Assembly (NCBI GenBank): GCA_023014485.1
Contig: JAJOZX010002575.1
Span: 352,501-416,500 of the forward strand
DNA length: 64,000 bases
Direction: 5' to 3'
From: Bathynomus jamesi
Taxonomy: Eukaryota; Arthropoda; Malacostraca; Isopoda; Cirolanidae
The translations under genes and the position numbers were made by a program. The notes under the pieces are model-generated. The model ran no database searches. It was not told the origin of the DNA and was given only the letters and a program-made list of their open reading frames with translations. This document shows positions 1 to 11,680 of this stretch, piece after piece (the stretch's first letter is position 1; each line of letters begins with the position of its first letter).

Positions 1-680
1 GTCTGTCGGAGGATTAACATAAAATTGTATTTCCTGAATTAGAGCTGCATGTCTAAGATGTTACTTTTTTCGCATGTACATGATGCGCTTACTGAAACGA
101 TATATATTTAGTATCCACTTTGGTTCTTTTCGACACAGCGTGCCACTTTCCATGAGAGAAATTAGCTTTGGAGTGGGTCTAGCCTATCGTCAATCTGTCA
201 CGCTACTTTTATTTTTCTAATTTTTCTATTATTTCTAAGGTTATCTCAGTTTTCATTTGTAATACTGTTGATTTGACCGGTTTGATAAGCTCTATATTTG
301 GAAGGAAATAATGTAGAAAGTGGATGGTTATCAAATGACAGAAAATTTAATAAGTAAAAACATCTTTTCAGGGATTTAGGCTAGAAAATGAGTAGATAAG
401 CAAAGAAACAGCAAAAATTAAGGCTTTTTAAAACACCAAAACCACCCTGGTATTTTATCTAGAACCAGGCTATGCTGTTGGCTGTAGGTCTAAGTTTAAT
501 TAAAAGAAAAACTATTTTACACGTTAAACTGTACACATATATATATTGAATATTTTTTACATATCATCATACAACAAATACTTTTAAAATTATATATTTA
601 TTTGGCTTATGAAGGGATTTTCTATTGCATAAAGCAAAAAAAATGTTTTTTACAAAAACAACAGCGAACTTTTTTTTACA
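1..680. other. AT-rich stretch, no gene seen
   Basis: No reading frame with recognisable protein similarity and no clear repeat structure is visible on either strand. The DNA is AT-rich with short homopolymers. Confidence 0.5.
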
Positions 681-684
681 ACAC

Positions 685-850
685 TACATGTAGTCTTTGA
701 TTGTGCTCAATAAAAAGAAGTAAGCTGGAGTCAAATCTGGAGATCACGTTGGCCAATCAATTGGCTCACAACGTCTGATCCACCGACCAGGAAGAAGTCG
801 TAAACGCGATTGGCGTAATGTGCTGGATCATCATCCTGCATGAAGATGTT
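685..850 (-). pseudogene. Tc1/mariner transposase remnant (catalytic core piece)
   Basis: Read on the minus strand, the DNA encodes a stretch like FMQDDDPAHYANRVYDFF. This resembles the second-aspartate motif (QDGAPAHYA) of Tc1/mariner DDE transposases. A shorter piece resembling the following conserved region comes next, and stops appear soon after. No terminal repeats could be placed. This is an old, non-functional fragment. Confidence 0.5.
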
Positions 851-1149
851 CTGAAAATAATTTCTTCATATAGCTTCTCAAAACAACTATCTGCAGTGAC
901 TGTGTTACAAAAGAACAGTCCGATGATGCCTCCGAACCAGGGCTTGAGCTGAGGGCGGCACGTACCGGTTGTTAATTTTTTTAAATAAATCGGTCCGGTT
1001 GTTAGCCCCTTGCAGAAGGGAGACCCCTCCCCGCATTCTCATCAACGCACTTCCCGCACCTTTGGTTTATCAGTCTGCGACGCTGCTACGCGTGAATCTG
1101 CGGCCGTACCAATTGTTAATTTTTTACAACTCAGGCCCTGCTCCAAACC

Positions 1150-2270
1150 AAATTTCAGGGTATACAAATGTGATCATGGTATAATAGCACATAAAATGAA
1201 ACATATAACAATAACAGGCAAAGTGAAAAAAATAGATCTACAACTTCCTCAGAGAACGTCTACAGGTCGTTAAAATTCAAGGTGTATCATCACCAGAATC
1301 AGAAGTACGCAGCTCACTACCACAAGGTACAGTACTGGCCCCACTCTTGTTCATTATCATGTTAACAGACATGGACAGTGAAGTAAACAGCAACAGTATA
1401 GTAACATCCTTTGCAGACGATACAAAGATCAGCAGAAAAATCAGCGATGCAAACGAAGTGGAGGCCTTGCAGAGGAACACGAATAAAATATACAAATGGT
1501 CAGAAGACAACAACATGACATTTAACACCGAGAAATTTCAGCTGTTGAGATATGTTAGAAATGAGGAACTTAATCAGACTGCATATTATGCTGCAGATAG
1601 AGAGGAAATTCATAGAAGCACGAAAGCGATCGATTTGGGGGTTACAATGATCGATGATGCGAAATTCGAGACACAAAATCAGGTAACGATAAACAAAGCA
1701 AAAAGAGTCGCGGAACAGGTACTAAGAACGTTCAAAAGAAGGGACAAGACAGTAATGATTCCCCTGCTCTAAACACTGATCATACCAAAACTTGAATACT
1801 GATCAGTCTTGACGTCCCCATATAAAAAGGAAGAAACTAATAAACTAGAAGAAACTCAGAGACATTTCACAGCTAAGATTGATGGCTGCAAAGAACTCAA
1901 CTACTGGGAAAGACTACGTAAACTAAATCTGTACTCCCTGGAAAGAAGAGAGAGGTACTCCATAATATATACAGGAAAAATGATTGAAAAACTGGTACCA
2001 AAACTCAAAGGGACCTCTTCAACATTGAAAGAAAATAGGTTGGTTGTCAGGGGCCAAGACTTTTTAACCAGCTTCCAAAGGACCTCAGAAACATTACACG
2101 GGTTAAGTTTGAAGTCTTCAAAAGAAGACTAGATGCCTGGATGAGGACGGTACCAGATGAGTGTACCTGGCTATTTGCGGTGGAGAGCGCAAGAGAGCAA
2201 CTCGCTCCTCCACCAAGCCAGGCCTAGAGGCAGGGCCACCAGCTTGACATTTGTGTGAAGAGAGACCAAC
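1150..2270 (+). pseudogene. CR1/Jockey-type LINE, 3' part of reverse transcriptase (broken)
   Basis: This is the 3' half of a LINE reverse transcriptase. It runs from a CDHGII piece through the catalytic block FADDTKISRKI (the YxDD-equivalent, in the frame at 1347-1772) to the C-terminal region (1809-2132) and a short 3' tail. Frameshifts near 1270-1350 and a stop near 1773 separate three pieces that were once one frame. The protein and the 3' tail match the longer LINE at 22430-26400, so both belong to one family. It is 5'-truncated, as LINE copies usually are, and cannot make a working enzyme. Confidence 0.85.
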
Positions 2271-2359
2271 AAACGGAACTAAAATGAGGTTAATGAGGTA
2301 TACCTTATACTAACGGACCTATACCCACTTCATCGGCAAGACCAAATAATCGACACTCT

Positions 2360-2450
2360 AAAAAAACTAACTTAACCTAACGTAACCTAACTTAACCTAA
2401 TCTGATCTAACGTAACTTAACCTAACTTAATCTAACCCACAATAACTTGT
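2360..2450. repeat. Degenerate TAACCTAAC repeats (telomere-like)
   Basis: About ten imperfect copies of TAACC, TAACT or TAACG units lie in a row. The complement resembles the arthropod telomere unit TTAGG. The array is short and degenerate, so it is interstitial rather than a telomere end. Confidence 0.5.
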
Positions 2451-2454
2451 CGAT

Positions 2455-3065
2455 TGCTTGGTCTTGTCAATGAACTGACGTTCGTCCGACATTAACGCCT
2501 GAGGAACTCATTTTTTTCGTAATCACCGTGTGGAAATTCTGAACAGCATAATAGACGCACTTAGGCAGGCTACCATGCCCATTTAAACTGAACATGGCAT
2601 CATCGGTCAAATAATTTGGTTAAGCGAAAAAGCGATGTTAGTGGCTAAGTTCAGGAACAGTTTGGCAAATTCCCAACGTCAACTGGGGTCATCATCGGTC
2701 AAAGTATGCAGTAAGTGAGAGTGACAAGCCAGAATGCGTTCTATATTCTCATCAGTTGAAGCAGCTTTAGGTCGTCCGATATTGTGAACATTTCAGGTTT
2801 CGTTGAATTTCTGTACAAGATTCAAAGTGCTCTTACGTGTTGCAGGAGTCCGGCTGCAACAATGATTCTGGTACTGACAAGCAATTTCAGCTGCATTCCA
2901 CTTAATGATTTACCATTCATATCTTGAATTCTTTCAGACGTAAACAGTACTGAGCTTTCTGCCATAGTAAAGAATAATTTACTTAGGCCTTGCTTAAAGC
3001 CGTGTGTCTGTAATTAAATCGCATAAATCACCTGAATATCACGTCGTTTTGTAACCGCGACGTGA
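2455..3065 (-). pseudogene. Tc1/mariner transposase remnant, N-terminal region
   Basis: The minus strand, read from about 2965, starts MAESSVLFTSERI and continues through pieces resembling the helix-turn-helix part of a mariner-like transposase (NSTKPEMF and NIGRPKAAS-like sequence). Stops and frameshifts break it everywhere. Only family-level assignment is possible. Confidence 0.45.
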
Positions 3066-3111
3066 AACGTGTCAACGTGTCAACGTGTCAAACGTGTTTT
3101 CTTACTTTTGG

Positions 3112-3116
<5 letters not shown>

Positions 3117-3153
<37 letters not shown>
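3117..3153. repeat. (AT)n microsatellite
   Basis: An uninterrupted alternating AT tract of about 36 bases lies next to a tRNA-like repeat. The same pairing recurs at 32.03 and 44.05 kb. Confidence 0.9.
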
Positions 3154-3156
<3 letters not shown>

Positions 3157-3169
3157 TTAACTGCAATGA

Positions 3170-3320
3170 CCGCGCAGTATATTAACATATAGAAACGACG
3201 TAAGTATAGAGGAGTGCTCTGCACACGAGTAAGAGAAATAACAAACAAATGAAAAATAAGGCACCCGCCCGGGAATCGAACCCAGGATCTTCCAATTGCC
3301 GGTTTTGGCTAAAAATATAA
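3170..3320 (-). repeat. Half arm of tRNA-like palindromic repeat
   Basis: The minus strand contains an internal-promoter B-box-like sequence (GGGTTCGATTCCCGGGC) and the neighbouring ATTTGTT and GAGTGCTCT blocks also found in the palindromes at 32055-32400 and 44073-44327. Only one arm is present, and its inner end runs into unrelated sequence at about 3310. It is a fragment of that family, not a functional tRNA gene. Confidence 0.65.
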
Positions 3321-3429
3321 TAGTTACCCCTTTTTCTTTGATTTATTCAATCCAACGTGAATGCAACGAGTCTTTTACTTATATTGAGGTTCTAAATGTA
3401 GTGGGGCTAGGCTGCTTTAAACCCTAGAT

Positions 3430-3642
3430 CCATGTCCCAAAGCTGGATCCTGTCTGCTTTGCAGATAGCTGGTGAGGGAAGCTATATTTATGGGACCTCT
3501 TTGCGAGAGACCCGTTACCCACGTTGGGCTTGCATCATGAAAAAGAAAAACTATAGTATTTGTCATTTACCATTACTTATTCGGACTATAGTGGATTTAA
3601 TTATCCCAGAAGAGTTCCTTGTTCCATGCACGGTCTGTGTGT

Positions 3643-3679
<37 letters not shown>

Positions 3680-3690
3680 GAGGGTGGGCT
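3430..3690 (+). repeat. Unclassified dispersed repeat A, copy 1
   Basis: About 250 bases here recur at 22060-22310. Shared blocks include GAAAAACTATAGTATT, CATTTACCATTACTTATTCG, and the GTTCCATGCACGGTCTG segment followed by an (AT)n tract. I do not recognise the family and see no coding potential. Confidence 0.6.
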
Positions 3691-5040
3691 GACAAGTAAT
3701 GCCTCCACTCAAATAAATTTTAAACGGGTTGAAGGATTTTATCGAAACAAAAGCAAATATGTACCTTAGAAATGCAAAAAACTTTACTTTTTTCTACGTG
3801 AAGGTCAAAATATGGTAATAAAAACCCACTCTAATAGACAGAGTTTATTTCCACAACAGTTTCGATGCCCACTGGCATCCTCTTCGTTTTTTTTCCGGTA
3901 AAATGTAAATGGAATAATAAACGTAAATGTAAATGTAATAATGGAAGTAATAATTGTGGAAATAAATATAAATGCAATAAATGTAATAATAAAGGTAATA
4001 AAATAAATGTAATATATAATTAGTGTAAAGGTAATAATAATATATGTTGAAAAACGTAAATGCAATAATAAATGCAGTAATTATGTCAAAATAATAGAAT
4101 CTGTACGTACGTATAGAACAAGAAGATAGTTTTAATTTGTGCGAATGTACTTATACTGTAAGCGGGACCTTTTAATAAAAAAAATGTCGGGGGAACGGGA
4201 TCTAGCCTAGGTGCGAATTTCTTAATGGTCTCTGGATTGTTTCCTTCTCGGCTTTTTCATTCGTTTTTCGGTTTATAATTTCTGTATAATAAACAACAAT
4301 GTAATAATCAATGTAATAATAAATTTATAATTTCTGTAATAAATAATAATGCAATATTAAATGTAATAAATTTAATAATAAATGTAATAATTATGTAAAA
4401 AAAATAGAATCTGTATGTATAGAAGAAGAAGATAGTTTTAAATTTGTGCGAATGTACTTATAAGCGGGTCCCTTTAAAAAAAAAAAAAAATGCCCTTCCA
4501 GTGTGGGGAGAACGGGATCTAACTTAGGTGTGAATTTCTTAATGATCCCTGGACTGTTTCCCTCTTGTTTTTGGTTCATTCGTTTTTCTGTATCCACCCG
4601 AAGAGGATGCCAGTGGGCATCGAAACTGTTGTGGAAATAAACTCTGTCTATTAGAGTGGGTTTTTATTATCATGTACCTTAGAGTTTATTCTTCAAAACG
4701 ATACATTTACTTTTCTATAAAATCACCCTCTACCTCGATACATTTACGCCAACGATAAGTAAGTTTTTAAAATCCATTACGGTAAAACTCGGAGGTTTGA
4801 CTACGAAGCCAAAGTTTCACAGTGGCATTGACTTCTTCGTCAGATTCGTAGCGATTTCCACAGAGCTGTTCTTTAAGTTTAGAAAGAGATGAAAATCGCA
4901 TGGTGCTAAATCGGAGCTATATGGTGGATGCGGCAAGACGGTGAATTGCAGTTCCTCAATTGCTTCTCGCGTTTGAACACTGGTGTGAGGCCGTGCGTTG
5001 TCATGGTGAACAATGACTGCGATTTTGTGGGTGCAAACCA
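3676..5040 (-). pseudogene. Mariner (DD34D-like) element, split by a later insertion
   Basis: The left end (3676-3770, GGGTGGGCTGACAAGTAATG) looks like a mariner terminus. The same terminus appears inverted at 21905-21945. From 4684 to about 5035 the minus strand encodes the C-terminal transposase: VHHDNARPHTS (second aspartate), then an SDLAPCDFHLF-type motif (third aspartate), then WRKCIEVEGDFIEK. A foldback element (3771-4671) sits inside it. The N-terminal half is missing and stops are present, so it is inactive. Confidence 0.7.
3771..4671. mobile_element. Foldback retroelement-like insertion with hammerhead-like core
   Basis: The insertion is flanked by a 12-bp direct repeat, ATGTACCTTAGA, at 3759-3770 and 4672-4683. 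Its ends carry inverted copies of a ~75-base segment (about 3825-3893 and 4595-4671). The interior holds two direct copies of a ~200-base segment, starting at 4094 and 4404 (period about 310). The arm reads CCGAAGA, then a GATGCC/GGCATC stem, then GAAAC, which matches a hammerhead ribozyme core with one core change. No protein is encoded. A shortened relative lies at 10872-11060. By organisation it could be a non-autonomous Penelope- or retrozyme-like element; that is inference. Confidence 0.6.
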
Positions 5041-5192
5041 GGACAAATCACAAAATAGTTATAATAGTATAATAATAAAAAAATAATACTATGTATAATA
5101 ATTTGTATAGCACTAACCAATCACAAAATAGTTATAATAGTATAATAATAATAAAATAATACTAAGTATAATAATTTTTAGTTTTCATTTGA
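5041..5192. repeat. Two direct copies of a ~75-bp AT-rich segment
   Basis: The segment beginning ATCACAAAATAGTTATAATAG occurs twice (about 5045 and 5122) with only small differences, directly upstream of the hAT reading frame at 5209. It may be part of that element's 5' untranslated or end region. Confidence 0.7.
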
Positions 5193-6178
5193 ATTTTATC
5201 TTTTTAGGATGGAACAGCAAGCTCTACACTGTTCATCTGTAACCAAAAAACATCCGGCACCCAGTGCAATGCAACAAAATACAGTAACAAAGAAAAAGAA
5301 GATTACAGACTTTCGGATGAGACGCACAGTTACAGATGATGGCCGAAGCAAAGAAATTGTTAGTTTTTCTACTACTATGTCAGGCAATAATGCTGATAAA
5401 GTTCCGGTTGTGAATACAGAAATAGCCCAACCGTCAACATCAATTTCTGATGATCTGTGTTTGAGTTCAAGCTCTGCATCTGCTTCCAAAGGAAATGAAT
5501 CATCTTTAAAAAATTCTACCAATTTGAGCAAAAACAATGCTTTTGAATATTTTAAAAGATGTGGCGAATCAGAGGGAAGAAATTATGTCCGTTGTCAGAT
5601 ATACTTGAAACAAGAGGCAGTCATCAAGATATTCCGTAAATCAAAAAGAATACCAGCAATCTGTACTGAGGAGGGAACTGTTCCACGCCAAGAAATTCTT
5701 CGCGAACATCTGGAAAGTGATGCATGCCAAAGCTGTTGATGCTGAAAAGATATCAAATTTAACCACTAAAACTAAGCCACTAAAACGCCAATAGGAAGCA
5801 CAATCACAAGTCCAATATTCAACTGAAAAACAGAATGGCCAGTCTTATGATCAATGTGATAATGATGCCAAGAAGCTCACGCTTACTGCATGGTGATGGG
5901 CAGCTTAGGCCTGTTCAAAAATCAACTTTTTCTTATTTTCATAGGTTTTTGTACATTTTCCCATGCTTTTTGACCTGAAAAAGCCGAAAATCACAACTAT
6001 TTTGACCTAGGATGTTGGGAAGCATTGCCGCATGGAGCTTTAAATTTTCTGCCTTGAAATCGGCCAAAGCGCCAATTCCTTCCGGGGGTCCCTTGAATTA
6101 TGTTTTGCACTTTAACTTTTGATCTAAACAAGATAGAGCAACAAATTAGGTATCAAATGAAAGAGCATAAAATTAATA

Positions 6179-6179
<1 letters not shown>

Positions 6180-6229
<50 letters not shown>

Positions 6230-6230
6230 T
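6180..6230. repeat. (AAT)n microsatellite
   Basis: About 15 AAT trinucleotides lie in a row just inside the left terminal repeat of the nested element. Confidence 0.9.
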
Positions 6231-6303
6231 ATCTATCATTTTTCAGGAAACACCAGAAACTCAATCAGAATCTAGAAAACCATCTACAAGTTACAACTTC
6301 ACA

Positions 6304-8783
6304 ATGGCATTAAGCAAAGAGCTGAGGGAGCTCCGTGGGCGCACAGTTGATATCTCAGAACCTCCACGTACTGTCCACAGGCAGGTGTCAACTGGGCCAT
6401 CTACCAGATCTCTCACTGAAACTTTCCTGGTTGGATACCCTTCAGCTTTTATCAGTGGTTCCCAGCTTCCCACCAACAGACAGGCGTTCCATTATTTCCT
6501 TAATCTTCAGAATTTACCGGAAAATGCAGGGAGGCCCATGGTTCAAGACCTTGCATATGAAACAGTTGAATCTATCATCCCATTCTGGCAGATGGCTAGG
6601 ATCAAGACAATGACCAAGTACAACGCAATGAAGCTCTTCATGAAACTACATGAGAAACATCGTGCTCTGGTGAAAAGCAAAGGAAGAGCAAGTAACCCTG
6701 GAGGAAAAAGAGGAGCATTTGTGCTGGAATTAGACAGCCTGTTCGATATAGGAGCTCCAGATGCAATCCAGGAAATACAGAACAACAGACTGTTATCCAG
6801 AGAGAAGAAAGATGAGGATATCAGGTTCTACGAAGACCAAAAGACTGAGAGGAAAGGTCATATGTCTGGTCATGACAAGATTTTTGAGACAAGATCCCTG
6901 CAGCAAGCAGCGAGGAATGAAAGACTGCAGCATAGACAAGAACAAGGTAAAAAATTACTTTGAACGTTACAAAAAGTTTTAAGTTTTACTCCATTGCAAT
7001 ATTTAGCATGTACTTAACAATTACTGTCTTAACATGTTGTACTATTTTACAGCTGCAGCAGAACAAGAGGCAGTTATTCATGTGGATGACATTACCTGGG
7101 GTGACTCAACTGACAACGACGCTAACACAGAGGACATGGATTACCATCAGCCTCGTCCTGGATGTTCTCACCATCAAGACACTGTGACTAGTGTGACTTT
7201 GACGTTTCAAAGGAAGGTCATGGAATGTGATGTCATCTGCAATACAGCTGATCGTCTTGTTTATCAGACAATCAAGTTACTGCCATGGTTTCTGCCACCT
7301 TGAAAGCTGGAGGGGCTGATCTGGATAACTTCGTCATCTCAACCTCAACAACACGTCGCAACAGAATGCTGTCCAGGTATAATATCAGCCAGAGTCACAT
7401 GTCCAAGTTTTGTGAAAACCCCCCACAGTACGCTGCCTTACACTGGGATGGAAAGTTGCTCAAAGATGTCTTGGGCAGTGAACCTGGAAGTACCCCAGAG
7501 ACTTTAGCTGTGCTAGTGTCTGGTCCACTCATACACTGAAGGAAAGTTATTGGGAGTACCTGTCATCGACAATTCTTCTGGCACAGCTCAGGCTGAGGCT
7601 TCAATGGATTTACTGGAGACATGGGAACTTACGGATAATGTTAGTGCCCTTGTTTTTGACTACATCCAGTAACAGTGGAGTTCACAGAGGAGCTGCCAAA
7701 CTGCTAGAGAAAATGCTGAACAAAAAGGTGTTTTATCTGGCCTGTCGACATCACATCCTGGAAATCCTAGTAGGAGCAGTTTGGGAGAAGCTGTTTGGGA
7801 AGGTGAAGGGGCCAGATAATCCATGGTTTTGAGCATCTGAAGGATGTTTGGACGGACTTGTCCAAGGAAAAACAAAGATGCTGGCTATCAACAGCAAATG
7901 GCTGAAGGAAAAGAAGAAGAACAGTGAAGAAATACTCCAAGACATTCTAACAGCAGAAAGGCTTCCAAGAGCCGACTACAGGGAAATGGCTGAACTGACA
8001 GTCATTGTTCTTGGAGGAAACGCCTCCTCGAGGATTCACTGGAGTCGACCAGGCGCCATTCATCAGGCCAGATGGATGGCCAGAAACCTGTACAGTACTC
8101 CATGAAAATGCTGATGTTTGCAGATCAACTTGAGTACGACGAAGACACTGTATCAAAGCTGGAAAGACTCAACACCTTCCTTGCGCTGTTCTACATCCTG
8201 TATGGATGATGTCAATGTCTGCTGCAGATGCTCCGTGAATGATCTAAGTCTAATCCAGGACATGTTGAAGTACAAGAAAACTGACCCAGAGCTTGCTGAT
8301 GCAGTACTTAATAAGATGGAAAACCACAAATGGTACCTGACGCAGGAAGTCGTGCCATTTGCCTGTTCAGCAGTAGATTGAGTGACACATTGAAGCACGA
8401 CATTGCTGCCCAGTTACATGCCACTGAGAATCCAGACAGCTTCAGAACAGGAAAGCCTCTATTCCAGAGAGTCACAGCTAAGACCACCCTGGTTTGATCT
8501 CATTGGCCCAGAATCACATTTCCTGCTGGACACACTGAACATTGGATCCGAGTGGCTTCTGGAACCTGTCACGTCTTGGCCACAGAATGAGGACTACAGA
8601 AAAGCGTTGGACTATGTTAAGAATCTGAAAGCGGTGAATGACATTGCTGAACGTGGTGTCAAGATGATGAGACTTTGCAAATGTCATAACAACAGATGCC
8701 AAGCAAAGGGACTATCTCCTTCAAGCTGTGAGTTCAACAGACGCCGCTTTGACAGCTTCAAGAAACAAACTCTCAACAACTGA
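6304..8783 (+). pseudogene. Transposon-encoded protein of unclassified family (multi-exon, broken)
   Basis: Exon 1 (6304-6946) starts MALSKELRELRG and is followed by a GT-AG intron (6947-7052). Exon 2 continues in phase from 7053 as AAAEQEAVIHVDDITWG. Further coding pieces are at 7285-7539 (SRYNISQSHM, AALHWDGKLL), 7638-7832 (GVHRGAAKLLEKML and YLACRHHILEILV) and 8118-8783. Frameshifts or stops separate them. The ACRHHI motif and the 'HWDGK' strand resemble an RNase-H-fold region seen in repetitive genes of many invertebrates, but I cannot name the superfamily. Residues 55-110 of exon 1 (a YFLNL-type domain) resemble part of the gene at 32952-35628. Being enclosed by inverted repeats makes it the likely transposase of element 5906-9268. 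Confidence 0.6.
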
Positions 8784-10871
8784 CTGTGTAAATGTCATTA
8801 TGAAATTAATCATCATGTAATGCTTTCACTTCTTGATCGATTAGACTTGTGATAAAATGTTAATCTCAAATTTGTGTCATGAATAAGGCGCCTTGTCTGC
8901 CTTGAGTGTGAGAAAACGAATTTTGTGATATTTCTGAAATCTTTGTATGTACCAATGTGCCATTTCTTGTTCCAAGACTATCATAATTGTATAAGTTAGA
9001 AAGAGGATTAAAAACACTTTAATTTGGTGCCTATTTTGTGCTCTATCTTGTTTAGATAAAAAGTTATAGTGCAAAACATGATTCAAGAGACCCCGGAACT
9101 GGTGCTTTTGGCCGATTTCAAGGCAGAAAACTTAAAGCTCCATGCGGCAATGCTTCCCAACAACCTAGGTCAAAATGGTTGTGATTTTCGGCCTTTTCAG
9201 GTCAAAAAGCATGGGAAAAAGTACAGAAACCTATGAAAATAAGAAAAAGTTGATTTTTGAACAGGGCTGGGCTGCTCGAGAAGTTGAAACATGATGGCTG
9301 CTACTGTTCATGTACAAAAAGAATTTGAAAACTTCAATCCCCAAATCTCTTCCTTGCAATATGTGACACCAATTCAACACAATTTTTTATACTGCATTGT
9401 AATGGCTGACAAAGATCATCTGAAATCAAAGATCGATAGTTGCTTAGCACTTTCATTGTGATGTGATAGCTCAGTCGACAGGACAAGAATTCATAATTGT
9501 CATGTTTTAGCAAAAATTATAAACTAGGAAGGAAATGCAGAACTTCTGTTTCTTGGTCTTGAAGAACCCAGTGCAAGAGGTACGGAGCGATAGATACAAG
9601 CAGTAAAGAATGCTGTCAATCTAACAACAACATGGCCAAATGTTGCAGGAAAAATGACATCCCTTGTCACAGATGAGACCAACATGAACACTACAGAAAG
9701 AAAAAGTCTATGGGCATCATTAAGCAAGAAGCATGAAGAGTATGGTTTGCCATTGCTTAAGGTTTGGTGTGCTGCTCACTGAGTAGATCTTGCCTGGAAA
9801 GCCGTCTCGGAAAATGTCTCAGAGATAAGGTTTATGTTTTCAAAACTGTTATCTATTGCGTCATTTTTTCATGTGTCAGGAGTACGTTCCAGAGAACTTC
9901 GTGATGTTGCTAAGGGAAATTCATTCCAGCTTCGTGAACTACCAAAGCTGTTTGAGGTGCGTTGCAGTGAATTCACTTCCTCACTCTTCGACTCTGTTTT
10001 ATTCTCTTGGCGAGCCTTCGTAAAATATTTTGAGATGATGCGTGATGCAGTATCTCAGGGTTATCACACATACCTGACAAAAGCAGATAACATCCGACTC
10101 ATGGCTTTTCTTGGAGATTTGCTGTTTGTGTTTTCAAGATACCACAAACAAATGCAGCAGGAAAACTTTAACATCACAGATCTGCCAAAATAAAAGGCCG
10201 ATATTTTGAAACGGCTTGATGAACACAATCAGTCACCTGTTTTAGGTGGATGGGAAGCAGAATTTCATTACAACTACCAAGTTCACATAAAAGAATTCTA
10301 TGGCATACAGCTTAAAGAAATAAAAGAACGCAGTAGAAAAGAACATCATTTGTATGCAAGTGAAAGTGAAGGAAGTTTCTCTACAGTGCGACATGAGATA
10401 TTGGAATTACTCACGCAATTTCTAATGGAAAGGTTATCATTTGATGAAACCACCCACAACTTGCTGAGGCGCTTTGTTACATTTAATGCAAATAATGATG
10501 AAGTAATGGCAGTTCAGAAACAAATAACATGACTTAACACTGGCAAATATTTCTGAAGAGTACCGTGATGCTATCAAGATCATTGGTTCAGAATCACTTT
10601 CAGTGCTACAAACTGTTCAATATTTTGTACAAAATCTAGATGACTATGAAACTTTGGCCATTGTGTTTGTCAGAATTGCAGCGTGCACGTTCTGCCGATG
10701 TTGAGAGAATCATAAGCTTATACAATCAGCTTAAGACATCTGACCACTCCAGCTTGTCAAACAAACCCATCTCTTACAACCTGTATGTCAACATAAATAT
10801 GCCTGTCCTTACTGAGTTTGACCCAAGACCTGCTGCGTTATATTAGATGAAACAATCTCTACATCATAAAT

Positions 10872-11060
10872 GCAAAAAAACTTCACTTTTTTCTACGTGA
10901 AGGTCAAAATATGATAATAAAAACCCACTCTAATAGACAGAGTTTATTTCCACAACAGTTTTGATGCCCACTGGCATCCTATTCGGGTGGATACAGAAAA
11001 ACGAGCGGGCATCGAAACTGTTGTGGAAATAAACTGTCTATTAGAATTGGTTTTTATTAT
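10872..11060. mobile_element. Short copy of the foldback/hammerhead-like element
   Basis: Both arms of the family at 3771-4671 are present in inverted orientation, with the central ~700 bases missing. Flanking ATCATAAAT-like sequence occurs on both sides (10863-10871 and 11059-11067) and may be the target duplication. It lies in the 3' part of the hAT pseudogene region. Confidence 0.6.
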
Positions 11061-11067
11061 CATAAAT

Positions 11068-11620
11068 CTCTTCATCGTTCAGTTCACACAACCAAGGCTA
11101 AGGAGCAAGAATGGTTTGTAAACACTTTTAGTGAAGCATCAGAAAAGCAAAATATCGCAAAGGAAAAGGAACCTGACTTTCACAGGAAGTTTTGAAGTTG
11201 TTAATAGTGACTGGACGTAAAGTAACAATGTTCTCTACAGTTATGAGAGTGTTCTTAATTATTTTGAAGTCGTATTTTTCTAACAAATAAAGTGCTTGAG
11301 TTTTGAAATTGTTGTTTTTCAAATATTTTGGGGTGGTAATATCTTCCAATATCATTAGTTCCTAGCATGGCTGTAGATCCTAGGTGGGTGGGGGTCCGGG
11401 TGTCAAGACCCCAAATAATTCAAATAGAGGGTCCTACCATACATGTGACTCCTAAAATAATTAAGAATTCTGTTATTGAGTAGTCTTAGATTGCATCTAA
11501 GCGCACCTTTTTGTGAAAAATTTCAGGGCCCTCGGCTGGCCACGGACCCCGGCCTGAAACCATTTGCCTCCCTCGCTTGCAGAGTGTGCACTATTGAAAA
11601 TTTCTTAAAATAGGCCCTGG
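11068..11620. other. No recognisable gene
   Basis: The first ~70 bases may still belong to the hAT C-terminal region (KEQEWFVNTFSEASEK-like reading). The rest shows no convincing coding signal or repeat. Confidence 0.4.
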
Positions 11621-11680
11621 TGCGAACCCTCCTGATCCGTTTTTTTTCAACTTCTTCAGAGTTTCAATATAACGTGCGGA

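Larger units (their letters stand above)
5906..9268. mobile_element. DNA transposon with ~250-bp terminal inverted repeats, nested in the hAT gene
   Basis: The left end (from about 5906, core CCTGTTCAAAAATCAAC at 5910) and the right end (to about 9268) are inverted copies of each other for roughly 250 bases, including the shared blocks TCATAGGTTT, GCATGGGAAAA and CATGGAGCTTTAA. Possible 8-bp target duplications are GGGCAGCT (5898-5905) and GGGCTGCT (9269-9276), with one mismatch. The element interrupts the hAT reading frame and carries the intron-containing gene at 6304-8783. Confidence 0.75.
5209..10850 (+). pseudogene. hAT-type (ZBED-like) transposase, broken and interrupted
   Basis: An open frame at 5209-5739 encodes a 176-aa N-terminal part: a basic and serine-rich leader, then a zinc-finger-like region (CGESEGRNYVRC). 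The matching downstream part follows after a 3.4-kb insertion. It has pieces reading SLVTDETNMN and LPLLKVWCAAH (9640-9780), typical of the hAT RNase-H-like domain, and frames at 9834-10193, 10206-10532 and 10640-10846. The last holds LQRARSADVERIISLYN, which fits the hAT C-terminal dimerisation region. Several stops and frameshifts make it a pseudogene. The exact hAT subfamily is uncertain. Confidence 0.75.

Noticed and set aside
6291..6785. Minus-strand and second-frame ORFs in the nested element
   Set aside because: They overlap exon 1 (6304-6946), which has a phase-consistent intron and recognisable family features.
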